This document shows, one piece after another, positions 48,523 through 59,377 of a stretch of 64,000 nt of DNA. The stretch is from NCBI GenBank assembly GCA_006535965.1, contig QEAR01000018.1, positions 232,213-296,212 of the forward strand, in the 5' to 3' direction. Numbering within the stretch: the first letter of the stretch is position 1; each line of letters opens with the position of its first letter. The notes under the pieces were generated by a model, which did not search any database, had not been told where the DNA came from, and saw only the letters and a list, made by a program, of their open reading frames with translations. The position numbers and the translations under genes were made by a program. The stretch is from Spizellomyces sp. 'palustris'. Lineage: Eukaryota > Chytridiomycota > Chytridiomycetes > Spizellomycetales > Spizellomycetaceae.

Positions 48523-50863
48523 ATGGCTTCATCAAAGTATGCATATTACCGCCAACCCGACATTATCGCCCAATTCGAACCCCTCCGCTCCAAACTCGCC
48601 CTCGACATCAATATAGAATACACTGCAAAAGAACTCGCGAAATTTACTGAAAAACTCGTCGGGTTCCAACATGCCGTTCTAGGATCCCCCAACAAAACCC
48701 GTCCATTCGTCCGGATCCCACATAAACTATTCAAGGATTTTAGTGTGGATGGGGCATTATTTACTGTGCTCAAGATTGCGTTTACGTGGCGGATGGAACA
48801 GGGGATTAAGCGATGGGATTTGGATAATGTTACTAAACGGGATCTCCATGTCGGATTGTTGAGGGCTATTGTGGAGGGGTTGGTGCGTGAGGGGTTTGTC
48901 AAGTATCCTTGTATTGCGTTTAGCAAGTCTTTGGGTGAAAATGTGAGGATCGAGTTGATGGAATTGGCGCCGTTGGTTCAAGGTAAATAATCATTTTTTA
49001 AACATGTCATAGGTTTGGGGGTTTCAACGTTTTGTTAACAATATTTTTTCTTGTTTTGTTTTGGTAGCCACTATTGTACCCTACATGACACCCACCGTAA
49101 CACACATCCTCCAAGAATCCCCAGAACACGAAACAGCACCAACATCCACCGAACAAGAATGGTACCGAACGCTCGAAAAACGCAATGGATACGTGTTATT
49201 GCATTATTGGTATAAACCCGATTCAGCCGATGTATGGATGCCAGAGAGTTCAGGAGATTATTTGGATCCTGAGCCGGCGCCTGAACATCAGGGGCCCTGG
49301 CGTTTATCTGTGCGGTGGTTGAGGGATAGTGTGGCGAATAATGAGTGGATGGTATGTTGAGAGTTTTGGTTTTTTGGTGGTGGTTTGTTTAAGGTTCGTA
49401 AACTTGTCTAGAATGAAGAAGACTATGAAGCTGAGAATCCGGAACCACCTGACGACGACGAAGACGATGAACAAGAGGAAGAAGAAGATGACGATGAAGA
49501 CGACGACGAAGAGGATGACGATGATGAAGAAGAAGAAGAAGAGGAGGAAATTGAAGAAGAAGAAGAAGAAGATGAAGACATGTCCGACGTATCCATCGAA
49601 GGCGACGCGGACGGCAACGACCTCCAACCCCCCAAACCCACCCCCGACACTCTTCCCACAACACCCACACCCAAAGCCCTCCCAATCCCCATCACAACTC
49701 CAATAGATCTAGACCGAAAAGGCATCCGAGCGAAAAAATACGAATACGAACCCCTCCCAAACGCCATTTTATCCAATATCTCCCAAACGACACAACCCTG
49801 CATGCCATCAGGTACCTTACTCACCCAAACCGCCACACCCGCCCAACAATGGGATTTCACTACCGAGACCTCTCCAACGGATCTTGCAACGTGGACCATC
49901 CTCCACCACCCCAACGCCCCTTGGTTCTCCATGTCGAGTATCCACCCAATAGAACATGACGCCCTCCCCGAATTCCGATCACGTCCGACAGAATACACGA
50001 CGATTCGAAACGGGATTATAACCGCCTATACACGCCGCATGGATCGGTATCTACCCATTGCGGAATGCAGCGAGCGGTTGGGTGTACCGGTTTTGGATAT
50101 TTGTCCCGTGCATCGGTTTTTGGGGTATTGGGGGTTAATCCATTCTAGAGTGCGTGAAGGGGAACCTACCGGTTTAACTCGGTTATACGCTGGAGTCCAA
50201 CACGATGTGACCCATGACACGACAGTATATACACCCCACCCAACACACCCTCCACCACGTACATGCCAAACATGTCGTAAAGAGTCTTGCACGTATATGC
50301 TGGTAAACTCACCATACAATCTATTCTGTGAAGATTGCTACTTGCTCGGAAAATACCCGTCTGATCTCACGAGTAAGGATTTTGTGCGAGTGACTGGGGA
50401 TAGAGTTTTACAAAGGCGGGAATGGACGGATATGGAGAGATTACATGTGCTTGATGGGGTAGATGGGACCGAGTCTTGGCAGAGTGTTTCCAAAAGGGTT
50501 GGAAAGAGTGTACAAGAGTGTTTGTTGGAGGGGTTGAGGATGGGTACTCTTGATGTTGATGATGATGAGAGGGGGTGGTGGAGACATGTTGGGAATCCGG
50601 TTTTGGTGATTTTAAGGGTTTTGGAACAGGTGTTGAGTCCTGGTGTTGCGGCGTCTGCTGCAAAGGCTGCTCTGAGTGTTTTGCAAACTGAAAATGTAAA
50701 TGTGCATGTCATGGTTGATGCCGCGCTGGAAGCTGCAGTTCAATCAGCGAAACAGTGTGCAGAGTATGAGGAAAAAGAGGTGGAGATTCTGGTGAGGGCT
50801 TTGGTGGAGTGTCAGGTTCGAAAGGTGGAGTTGAAGGTTGGGTGGGTGACAGAGATGGAATAA
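48523..50863 (+). CDS. SWI3: SWI3/SMARCC-type chromatin remodelling subunit (SWIRM-SANT)
   Basis: 731 residues in three exons (48523-48982, 49068-49351, 49412-50863). It scaffolds SWI/SNF-type remodellers. The N-terminal region matches SMARCC proteins (YYRQPDIIAQFEPLRSKLAL; WRLSVRWLRDSVANNEWM). A long Glu/Asp tract (49440-49580) precedes the SWIRM domain (TDLATWTILHHPNAPWFSMS, IAECSERLGV, CPVHRFLGYWGLIH). A short zinc-binding segment (CQTCRKESCTY, LFCEDCYLLG) leads to the SANT domain (REWTDMERLHVLDGVDGTES, WQSVSKRVGKSVQECL). The C-terminus is an Ala-rich coiled coil for dimer contacts. Confidence 0.92.
49430..49585. repeat. GAA/GAC-rich acidic-codon repeat in SWI3
   Basis: Imperfect GAA, GAT and GAC triplets encode an unbroken acidic run. 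It produces long spurious reading frames on the opposite strand rich in serine. Confidence 0.85.
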
Positions 50864-50983
50864 AACAAGCGGGGGCTCAGACTACTGTGTATAGATCAAA
50901 CAGCGTTTATTACTTTTCTTGGATATCCAATCGAGTTTTGGGACTCGTGTGTGTATTCAAATTACAACAATTTTCTATTTACA

Positions 50984-52384
50984 TCATACAGCAATTCGTT
51001 TCCTCCCATCATGCTCATCATCTTGCGTATCACAGTGCTTTCGCTTATGCTGACACGCATTGGATTCTTCACCATGCTTATTACTCACATGCCTCTGCAA
51101 ATCATATCGCCTCGCAAACGGCTCCCGACAGCAATACCGACAAACAAATTTGCGTACGGATGCGTGGGTGGCTGCAAAATGGGTCTTGAGGTTGTATCGG
51201 CGGACAAAGCCTCGTGCGCAGGTGGGGAGGGGGCAGTGGTACAGGCCGTCGGCGGACACGGGGGTAGAGAGAATGGTGGCGAGGATAGAGGCTATTGCGT
51301 CGGGTGTGGGTGTCGGGAGGTTGGCAAAGGGGGTTGACACGGTGGGCGTGGGAGAGAGGGCGGTGGGGACGGCAGCGAGGAGGGCGTCCGTGATTATTTC
51401 AATGGTCGTTTCGGTGGGCGTTTTCAGACTCGTCATGTTACCAGTCGACTCGAGCGTCGTGTCGTGAGCAATGTCGCCAGTCGAAAAAAAGGATTCGCTC
51501 GTCAAGAGAGCCCCGCAAAAGACATTATCGGAGAGGGAGAGTGTGGGCGATGTGAGGAGGTTGAACGTGTCGGGAACAGTAGAGATATCGGGGGACGCCC
51601 AGTCGAATCCAGAGCCGGTGGACATGTCGCTTGATAAAGAGAGCATGGGAGAAGAGAGGAGGTTGTCTAGGCCGTCGGAATCGAGTCCATACCCAGCCAC
51701 TAATAACTCCGCCACTGGTAATTCATTGGAAACAGCGCTGGTGGTCCAGATGGCGTCCGCGTCCCTCGTCATTGTATCGGCATCCCTCACTGTTGCGTTC
51801 AAGATTGCATCAAACACGCTTGCCTCGGGCACATTTGCATCGGACAGAATTGCCTCTTGGTTGATGGCATCGGTGCCGACACCCATTGTCGAATCCAGGT
51901 CCCCCTCAAATTGCAAGATATCCTTGAAAAGGTCGTCCACGTCCTCCTCCTCGGCACCTAATCCCGGAAACAAGTCCGCGACACGCTCAAGGTTGTCCTC
52001 TGGCACATTTGCCTCCATGGGCGATGGAGAGGTTTCTTGTACCGTGGCTGAGCAAGCCTCAATCTCTGTCTGGCCATTTGCAGGACGATGAGACTGACTA
52101 CAAGTATCCATGAGCATCTCCCACTCTTTTTCCTCCAACACATTTTTTAATACCTCTGCAACACCCAGCAGACTCGCGTCGATACCTAGCACATTCGCAT
52201 CGTAGACGCCCAGTGTTGTTGCGGCTGCGGCGGCGACATTTAAGCTCTTTACATTCAACACCTCTGCACCGCTCAACACTTCTGTCAACAACAAAACATG
52301 TGCATCATCAGCATCAGTACAAGATGGAGAGGATGGGTGAGGGGTTACCTCTTCTGATAACGACGACAATGAATCTAGAGCCAT
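50984..52384 (-). CDS. C2H2 zinc-finger transcription factor
   Basis: 466 residues in one exon. The C-terminal part has two adjacent C2H2 fingers: YHCPLPTCARGFVRRYNLKT with HFAATH, and VCRYCCREPFARRYDLQRHV with SNKH. A basic tail (KRKH, GRKRIAV) follows. This two-finger C-terminal arrangement with a long acidic, Ser/Thr/Leu-rich N-terminus is common in fungal regulators. The N-terminal 380 residues are low in complexity (repeated D-A-N/D-A-S segments) and look like an activation region. I cannot name targets. It converges on SWI3 with 120 bases between stops. Confidence 0.8.
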   Translation of the reverse strand: MALDSLSSLSEEVTPHPSSPSCTDADDAHVLLLTEVLSGAEVLNVKSLNVAAAAATTLGVYDANVLGIDASLLGVAEVLKNVLEEKEWEMLMDTCSQSHRPANGQTEIEACSATVQETSPSPMEANVPEDNLERVADLFPGLGAEEEDVDDLFKDILQFEGDLDSTMGVGTDAINQEAILSDANVPEASVFDAILNATVRDADTMTRDADAIWTTSAVSNELPVAELLVAGYGLDSDGLDNLLSSPMLSLSSDMSTGSGFDWASPDISTVPDTFNLLTSPTLSLSDNVFCGALLTSESFFSTGDIAHDTTLESTGNMTSLKTPTETTIEIITDALLAAVPTALSPTPTVSTPFANLPTPTPDAIASILATILSTPVSADGLYHCPLPTCARGFVRRYNLKTHFAATHASVRKFVCRYCCREPFARRYDLQRHVSNKHGEESNACQHKRKHCDTQDDEHDGRKRIAV

Positions 52385-52572
52385 GAGTAAATTGTGATTG
52401 CACCAACAAAGGGGGGAGGAGCTTCTTTAATAATGTCGTGTGAAAAAGCGCAGTTTGTGGGCAAGTGATTTGATTGGATAACATCATGTGATACTGATGA
52501 CATAATCAGCGATTATCCTCCATCTATTTAACGATAAGCGCAACTCTTGTACTTTTCTGCTAGTCGACACGG

Positions 52573-52625
52573 CAACGATACGCAAGGGTACGCAAGGATT
52601 CGCAGCGATACGCAGCGATACGCAA
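52573..52625. repeat. Ten-base tandem repeat (about five units)
   Basis: Successive imperfect copies of GATACGCAGC/GGTACGCAAG occur head to tail. Confidence 0.75.
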
Positions 52626-53418
52626 GCTGGTGAGTGTTGTAAAGTGGGACTTTCAAAAGTTGAAAGTGGAGAGCTGGCCGCGTGATGGTTTTGGGAATGG
52701 ACATATGATTTATCACGTAATATAGCGGCTCAAGAAACGAACCTTTTTCAGACACTCGCAACTCGTTTCCTTTTCGCTAGTACTGATAAGATGCTGCACT
52801 GGATCGATTATGGATGTTATGGGGGATGTCCAAGTCCGGTATGTTTTGTTGATGTTACTATGAGTACTTTCCATTCTGACCACTTTCTACAAACTCTTGT
52901 GTGAGTAGGCAATATCTCCAACCCAACCCATGGAGGAATTGAAATGAAAAGAATCAAGTAGTGAAGCGATGGAGATTGATGAAATAGTGCAAGTGACTAT
53001 GGATATGAATAGTTTGAGTGTGAGCGATAATACCAATACCGATTCCATGTAGTGAAAGTGTGATAATGTGGGTGTAGTTGGGAAGACAAGGAGAGAAGAG
53101 AGAATAGCCCATAATGGAGGGAAACTCTCTCACAGTGTGATTGGATCTCTCTCTCTCTCACTAATAAACCAATAATCTGTAAGAGGCCTCTCTCTCAAAC
53201 TCTCTGTGGAATCTTTTTCTCGTTAATTCACCTCTCAGTGGATAATCTCTCATCTCACGCATGTCTCTTTTTATAATTCTCTCATGGAGCATTTTAATTA
53301 TCATCCATGTTATATTTTATTATTTCTACAAATCATTTTTCATTTTATTCCCTTCTTTATCCACTCCTCATTCACACGCTTTTCATTGCTTTTTTTTTTA
53401 TTATTATTGCGCAGTATT

Positions 53419-53465
53419 CTTCTCCTCCTCCTCCTCCTCCTCCTTCTTCTTCTTCTTCTTCTTCC
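53419..53465. repeat. CTC/CTT trinucleotide tract in the presumed 5' untranslated region
   Basis: Runs of CTC followed by CTT lie 130 bases before the oxidoreductase start codon. An upstream in-frame reading would encode polyproline and polyserine and is not supported. Confidence 0.85.
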
Positions 53466-53597
53466 AACCACTATCACACAGCGTACTCGCACAGCTCACT
53501 CTCACAGCTTATTCCTGCACACGACTCTCACAACTCTCACGGGACCTACCGCGACTTTTACACCATTCTCACTACCACAACGCTCGCCACAATAGAC

Positions 53598-54821
53598 ATG
53601 CCTGGGGTTGTGGGCACCCTCAGGGTGGCATTTGTAGGAGCAGGGGGAATCAACTTTGGAACAGTCGAAGGGCCTTGGAACCACTCGACACGCTTGGAAC
53701 AAACGCTAGGCAACAACCTCTTGGTCACGGCCATCATTGACCCTGCTCCTCCTCGCCGTCACCAAGTCTTGGAATTCAAACGCCTCTCTTCCGCAGGTCC
53801 CTCCTATGAACACACAAAAGAGTACGACTCGCTCCCCGCCTATCTCCACGACATTACCGCTGGTACCGCAGACAAGCCAGACATGATTCTCATTGGCGTC
53901 CCACCCGCATTTCACGGGAGCACGCTTCCAGGCAAGGACATGGAACTCGCCCTCGCAAAGGCCATCCCCAACGTTACGCTCTTTGTCGAAAAGCCAATGT
54001 CGAGCTCATCCGTTCAAGACGTTATGCTCGTCGGAAAACACCTTGAAAATTCCCGCAACCTCATCTCGGTCGGTTACTTTATGCGCTACTTGCAAGTCGT
54101 TCAGAAAATGAAGCAATTGATTGCCGAAAACAATCTGACCGTCATGTCCACCATGGCCCGCTACACTTGTTCCTATGCCCACATTGCCAAAATGGACTGG
54201 TGGATGAAATCCATCTCGTGTTCCCCCATTGTCGAACAAGGCACCCACTTTTGTGACTTGTCGCGCTACTTTGGAGGCGACGTGGATATTTCCTCTGTGC
54301 AGGCCCATTCCGTCGAACACGACGAACCCCCCGGCCACCTCTCTGTCATCCCCATTGACGAATCCTCCATCCCACCTTTGGACCGCGTCCCTCGCATCAC
54401 CACCGCCATTTGGAAATACACTTCGGGTGCCGTCGGAACCATTGTCCACGGCATCAACCTCCAAGGCACCAAATACAATTGCGAACTCGAAGTCCATGCC
54501 GACGGTTGGTTCCTCCGCATGGTCGACCCGTACAATGAACCCAAACTCTACGTTCGCTCCCCCCTTGACGACGCTGAGCAACTGTACACGTTTCCCGAGG
54601 ATGATCCCTACCTCTCTCAAATGGCCGTCCTGGTCGATGCTGTCAAACTGGGCATGCAACAGGATATTGGAGAAGGGACGGGCAGGACGGGCGGGATCCT
54701 CTCGAGCTGGGAGGATGCTTCCAAGACGTATGAATTGACGTGGGCCATTCGGTATGCTGCTGAAGCTCAGTTGCGTAAACGTGGTGGTGGTCAAGATGTG
54801 GGTCAGCAAAAGGTTAATTAG
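53598..54821 (+). CDS. Gfo/Idh/MocA-family NAD(P)-dependent oxidoreductase
   Basis: 407 residues, single exon. The N-terminal Rossmann fold begins LRVAFVGAGGINFGTVEGPW with the G-x-G-x-x-G-like loop. The family EKP motif is present in LFVEKPMSSSSVQDVM near residue 130, where the Lys takes part in catalysis. SVGYFMRYLQVVQKMKQL and the C-terminal beta-sheet domain (GTHFCDLSRYFGGDVDISSV; ELEVHADGWFLRMVDP) complete the fold. Fungal relatives act on sugars or other polyols; the substrate cannot be told. The start is MPGVVGTLR, immediately before the Rossmann strand; the open frame further upstream is triplet-repeat sequence. Confidence 0.88.
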   Translation: MPGVVGTLRVAFVGAGGINFGTVEGPWNHSTRLEQTLGNNLLVTAIIDPAPPRRHQVLEFKRLSSAGPSYEHTKEYDSLPAYLHDITAGTADKPDMILIGVPPAFHGSTLPGKDMELALAKAIPNVTLFVEKPMSSSSVQDVMLVGKHLENSRNLISVGYFMRYLQVVQKMKQLIAENNLTVMSTMARYTCSYAHIAKMDWWMKSISCSPIVEQGTHFCDLSRYFGGDVDISSVQAHSVEHDEPPGHLSVIPIDESSIPPLDRVPRITTAIWKYTSGAVGTIVHGINLQGTKYNCELEVHADGWFLRMVDPYNEPKLYVRSPLDDAEQLYTFPEDDPYLSQMAVLVDAVKLGMQQDIGEGTGRTGGILSSWEDASKTYELTWAIRYAAEAQLRKRGGGQDVGQQKVN

Positions 54822-55282
54822 AGTCGTGGCATATTAATGCACATGAGCACAACAAACCTTTCGATTATATAGAAACTGTGCATGTGATTATTATTTTTTT
54901 TTTGCGAAAAACAAACGAGGGATGACTGTTGTTTTGGTATTTGGTGGTGTGGATTTGTACATGCGTTTTTTTATTGAAATAAATGATTTAGAATGCATCC
55001 CTTGTTTTCATTTCTGGGTGCCATGTCATCAAAGCGTTCCCCCAACAGCAGCCGGTACAGGAGCTAGTAGCAAATGGTTTGGCAAACATTTGTTTTCAAA
55101 AACATGGAGAATGACAATTTTCGTCCTCTTTTGCATATCTCGTTTTGCAAGCACAAGAGGCAAAAAGCGCATAGGTGTTTGTATATACAATTTATATTTT
55201 ATAAACAAAAAAACCACAAAAAGCTAATCAAAGCTTCTACACATATGTGTATAAAATCCTTCTTGCAACATATTACAATGGC
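54822..55282. other. Intergenic region
   Basis: T-rich and A-rich sequence between the oxidoreductase stop and the secreted-protein array. The last 60 bases resemble the 3' flanks of the other array copies (an ACACATATG-containing stretch followed by TTCTTGCAA). Confidence 0.5.
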
Positions 55283-55545
55283 TTAACGCGGAGGAGTAAC
55301 GCCCCCAACTTGGCCTCTTGCAGGAGTAACAGTAGCAGTCACCGAAACCTGATACTGAGCAGTAGGAGCAGGACCAGGAGTAGTCTTCTTCGCAACAGTA
55401 AATATATGCGTCGTTCCTTCAACGACCACAGTCGTAAGCTTCGGGTCAGCTGCGAGAAAAGTCAAAAAACGGTAACAGGGGGATAACGAGGAAAGAAAAC
55501 TTACTTGAGGGCGTGGCAAGCAATTCTGGTGAACCGTCCTGTTTT
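55283..55545 (-). pseudogene. 5'-truncated copy of the secreted Ala/Pro-rich family (array copy 0)
   Basis: The last exon (55449-55283) encodes a family module, KLTTVVVEGTTHIFTVAKKT, and a tail ending GQVGGVTPPR, parallel to GQIGGVAHPH of the intact copies. Upstream, one partial exon (about 55545-55506) can be spliced in frame through GTAAGT. The signal-peptide exons expected further upstream are absent: an A-rich tract and a repeated flank take their place. I therefore read it as a truncated or rearranged copy. An unrecognised distant first exon could rescue it. Confidence 0.5.
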
Positions 55546-55752
55546 TTTTTGTTTTTTTTTTTGCTTTTGGCCCCGCTCCAGTTTTCATATAAAGGTTATC
55601 CAAAACCTAAAAATAAATGTTTTTTATTTTATTTTGAAATGTGTTTTTATAATGTCATATCATGGTATTCGAAAAGGCTGTTTGACGAAAACGATTCATT
55701 CAAAGCATGGTTGCATGGCTCTTTAAAATGTCTGGGATGTTATATAAACAGA

Positions 55753-56998
55753 GTGTATGATTTGCTGGTCTGGAGAACGGTGTCGGACATGCACAAGTGT
55801 ATTGTTTTCATTACCATTGCCTTTGAAATATACGTCGTTTTTTCTTACATTTTTCAATTCATGGCATGTTTGAATCCTCCCATCAGGTGATTTTGTATAC
55901 ATTCACAAATATGCTAATCAATCTATACACATATGAATTCTTTTCTTGCAAAACTATCTTTTTAACCAATGGCTTAATGCGGATGAGCAACGCCCCCAAT
56001 TTGGCCCTTTGCAGCAGCAGGAGCTGTCTTTCCATCCTTACCCTGAGGAGCAGGAGCAGGAGCAGGAGTAGAAAGTGGAGAAGACGTAGTCGAAGCCACA
56101 GGGGTAGCAAATTCAACAAACGTTGAAATACCATGTATATATACCGTTCCGTCAATGGTCACAGTCGTGGGGCGAGCTGCGATTCGAGAGTATCAAAAAA
56201 GTTAAATACGGGTGTATTAACAGAGCGGTACAACTAGGAAAGAACTTACATTTTGCGTCGCGGGGGGCCATTGTAGGCGTAACCTTTGGAACAGCAGAAG
56301 GACCAGTCGGAGTGGCAATACGTAAAGTGGAGTCAGTATAAATGACCCTTGTCGTTGTTCCGTTGATAATGGTCTTTATCCCTGGATTCCCAAAAATATA
56401 TTAGTACGGGTCTTAAGCGAATGGGATATTTGAGATGATGTTTACCTGGCATTCCGGGTGCGGCGGGGGGTGCGGCTGCAGCTGCCAATGCCATGGTTAA
56501 AACTACCAAAAAAAAAGAGGTTTTGTTAATGCCATGTATCCGTTTTTTTCTTGTTGTCCTGCGTATGTTCACATACATGTAGAGGCGAGAAGCACAGCAA
56601 TGAATTTAACAAAAGCGTTCATGATGGGAATCGATAAACTTGTAGGTTTGCTCTATCAGCGTAGAGTAGAGCGGTAACGTGTAAGGTAGTTTTGTTTTAT
56701 CGGCAAAGTTCTGAGTATCTTGTTTAGAGGGATATCGAAAAGACAGCGCACGCCCCTTCCCGCCTTTCATGTTTTCCGCAAAGTTTCCCGCATTGGTATT
56801 TCCCAGTAACATGGTCCATTGGGAAACCTTATGCTAATAGGTCAGGTCCCTGGTCCGTCAAAGTGCGAGACCCCATATACCACTCCCAACACCCGTTAAT
56901 CACTTGGCATTGGTGAGGTTTTAATGCATTAATTCAAATAAATGCACTAGTCACTGCCTACATCTTCTCAGTCACGTTAGATGCATGGTTGGAATTGT
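55753..56998. repeat. Segmental direct repeat, unit A (contains array copy 1)
   Basis: This stretch and 57223-58343 match closely in the same orientation, including 3' flank, terminal exon, introns and the upstream sequence around AACATGGTCCATTGGG. The copies differ mainly in the middle exon and in Pro/Ala codon number. Confidence 0.85.
55974..56622 (-). CDS. Small secreted Ala/Pro-rich protein, array copy 1
   Basis: No known family recognised. Four exons. Exon 1 (56622-56577) and the start of exon 2 give a signal peptide, MNAFVKFIAVLLASTF then LTMALA. An Ala/Pro segment (AAAAPPAAPGMPG) follows. Exon 3 (56381-56250, 132 bases) encodes one module, IKTIINGTTTRVIYTDSTLR. Exon 4 encodes a related module, PTTVTIDGTVYIHGISTFVE, then Thr/Pro/Ala repeats and the conserved tail GKDGKTAPAAAKGQIGGVAH-PH. 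All three introns are phase 1. Likely secreted to the cell surface or outside; there is no membrane anchor and almost no cysteine. Function unknown. Confidence 0.72.
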
Positions 56999-57222
56999 AT
57001 ATTCTATATAATCAATAGCGTGTTCATGCACCCTTCGCATCAATAACAGCTTGCAGTCGTCTAGGCATGCTATCTATCAGAGATACTTGGGACAATGGCA
57101 GCACGCTTTGTAAAGTGAGGTCGTCAGCGACCCATTGCACAACTACCGGACACCACTGCTTGTTTCGACCAGCCTGGTTTTTTTCACGTGATCTCATGTG
57201 AAGACTCCACTCCTTCATTCAT

Positions 57223-58343
57223 GCTGTATGATTTGCTGGTGTGGAGGACCGTGCCGGACATGCAAGTGTATTCCTTGTGCGTTCCATTACCATTGCCTTT
57301 GAAATATACGTCGCTTTTTGTTACATTTTTCAATTCATGGCATGTTTGAATCATCCCATCAGGTGATTTTGTATACATTCACAAATATGCTAATCAATCT
57401 ATACACATATGAAATCTTTTCTTGCAAAACTATCTTTTTAACCAATGGCTTAATGCGGATGAGCAACGCCCCCAATTTGGCCCTTTGCAGCAGCAGGAGC
57501 TGTCTTTCCATCCTTACCCTGAGGAGCAGGAGCAGGAGCGGGAGCAGGAGTAGGAGTAGGAGTAGGAGCAGGAGGAGTGGCCGCAGCCGTAGCCGTAACC
57601 ACAGGGGTAACAAAATGAGCAGTAGTTGACATAATACGGGAATATGTCTTTCCATCATAGGCCCAGGTCGTATACTTTGGGGCAGCTGCGATTCGAGAGT
57701 ATCAAAAAAGTTAAATACGGGGTATTACAGAGCGGTATTGGCATTGGCAAAGATATTTGAAATGATTTTTTACCTGGCACTCCGGGTGCGGCTGGGGGTG
57801 CGGCTGGGGGTGCCGCTGCGGCTGCCAATGCCATAGTTAAAACTACCAAAAAAAAAGGTTTTGTTAATGCCATGTATCCGTATTGTTTTCTTGTCCTTTC
57901 TGCGTATTTTTACGTACATGTAGAGGCGAGAAGCACAGCAATGAATTTAACAAAAGCGTTCATGATGGTAATCGGTAAACTTGTAGGGTTGACCTATCAG
58001 CGTAGAGCGGTAACGTGTAAGGTAGCTTTGATCTAGTCGAGTAGAGTCGTACTCTGAATATGCTTGTTTAGAGGGATATCGAACAGACAAAGCATGCCCC
58101 CTCCCGCCTTTTATGTTTTCCGCATGAAAGTTTCCCGCATTGGTATTTCCCAGTAACATGGTCCATTGGGAAACCTTATGCTAATAGGTCAGGTCCCTGG
58201 TCCGTCAAAGTGCGAGCCCATATCCCACTCTTAATACTGTTAATCACTGAACCCATTGGTTGGGTTTTAATGCACTAACTCAATTAAATGTACTAGTCAC
58301 TGCCCATATCTTCTCAGTCACGTTAGATGCGTGGTTGGAATTG
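57223..58343. repeat. Segmental direct repeat, unit B (contains array copy 2)
   Basis: Counterpart of unit A at 55753-56998. It is shorter chiefly because the 132-base middle exon and its intron are missing. Confidence 0.85.
57450..57963 (-). CDS. Small secreted Ala/Pro-rich protein, array copy 2
   Basis: Paralogue of copy 1 with three exons. The signal peptide MNAFVKFIAVLLASTF is identical. The Ala/Pro segment is longer (PPAAPPAAPGVP). The middle module exon is absent, and the last exon joins directly through phase-1 introns: APKYTTWAYDGKTYSRIMST, then HFVTPVVTAT, PTPTPTPAPAPAPAP and the same GQIGGVAHPH tail. The module has diverged from copy 1 while flanks and tail are nearly identical. 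Function unknown. Confidence 0.7.
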
Positions 58344-59377
58344 CGGTTGTAGTGTGTCATACAGGGTGCCTAGGATTAACGGTCTGGTGTCGTATAGTGG
58401 GATGGTACAAGTTGGATGCGTATAATGATGAACACGTTCGCGTTCGTCGAAACGACAAACGTTTTAGTGTTTTTTTTTGGTTGGGGTTTGGGGTGTGCGT
58501 TTTTTTTTTCTTTTGGCCCCGTTCCAGTTTTTTATATAACGGTTATCCAAAACCAAAACATGGGATGTTCTACATGTTTTTTATTTATTTTACAAGTATG
58601 GTCTATAATGACCCATCATGATATTCAAAGCAACAAAAAATGTTTTGTTTTAACGAAAACAATTCTTTCAATAGTTGTTATGGCTCTTTAAAATATCTGG
58701 GATGTTATAGTGTTGGTATTGGCACTAACACCGCACCAGGTTATGAATCGACGACAACCGGCTCGGAAAAGCTAAACTAAGCTACTACTAGGGTACTTTA
58801 CATGCATATATACCCGATTCCAGAACTCTTTGATAGCATTGAAAGCCAGACTCTTGCATCCAGGAGCGAATCGACTGGGCAAGCGTCACAAGCTCCCCAA
58901 GGGGATTTTCGGTGACACGTCTTGGAGACTATCAGAAGCAAACAAGCGAGACTCACCAACCAAACAACCTTTCCACGCGGCAGCATAATAGCAGCTTGGT
59001 ATCTTCCGAGGCTGCTGCTGGTTCGAGTTGAATGAAACTAAAAACATAAAAAGATAGAAATACATGAACAGAATAAAAAGATTGCGGCAGGTCGTATGTG
59101 TCAACCGACAAAGCTAGCTAAACACTAAACTTTTTGGTTAACAAGGAACCCGCAACGCATTTCTAGACTGACTACGCCAAAGCACCACACCATCAAAATC
59201 CTGCCTTTGGGTAAAGGATAAACCACCAAATCCTTTATAAAGGTCCCAATACAAGTGCAAAGGTTTTTTTACAATATATTTTTCGTATGTACAGTTCTTA
59301 TATACAAAGAGTCGCAAAATGGCTATCATGCCTATATACATATATGTACAAAATCGTTTCTCGCAAAACGATTTTCG
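58344..59377. other. Spacer within the array
   Basis: It contains a second copy of the flank seen at 55564-55740 (here about 58510-58705). A minus-strand frame at 58798-58986 has a hydrophobic start and four cysteines but no array features; I do not call it a gene. Confidence 0.4.

Larger units (their letters stand above)
52385..53597. promoter_or_regulatory. Divergent 1.2-kb region with microsatellites
   Basis: It lies between the starts of the C2H2 gene (-) and the oxidoreductase (+). It holds a ten-base tandem repeat near 52573-52625, CT-rich runs (53140-53240) and a CTC/CTT triplet tract near the oxidoreductase start. No coding sequence is supported. Confidence 0.55.

Noticed and set aside
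49423-49998. Minus-strand open frame with long polyserine
   Set aside because: It is the mirror of the acidic GAA/GAC tract in SWI3, whose plus-strand product has clear SWIRM and SANT domains.
53307-53597. Upstream extension of the oxidoreductase with polyproline and polyserine
   Set aside because: It is translation of a CTC/CTT microsatellite; the Rossmann strand begins right after the ATG at 53598.
54006-54809. 267-codon minus-strand frame
   Set aside because: It lies wholly antisense to the oxidoreductase, shows no domain, and arises from codon bias of the real gene.
58798-58986. Minus-strand frame with a hydrophobic start and cysteines
   Set aside because: It lacks any array feature, has no splice support and sits in a repeat-derived spacer; too weak to call a gene.
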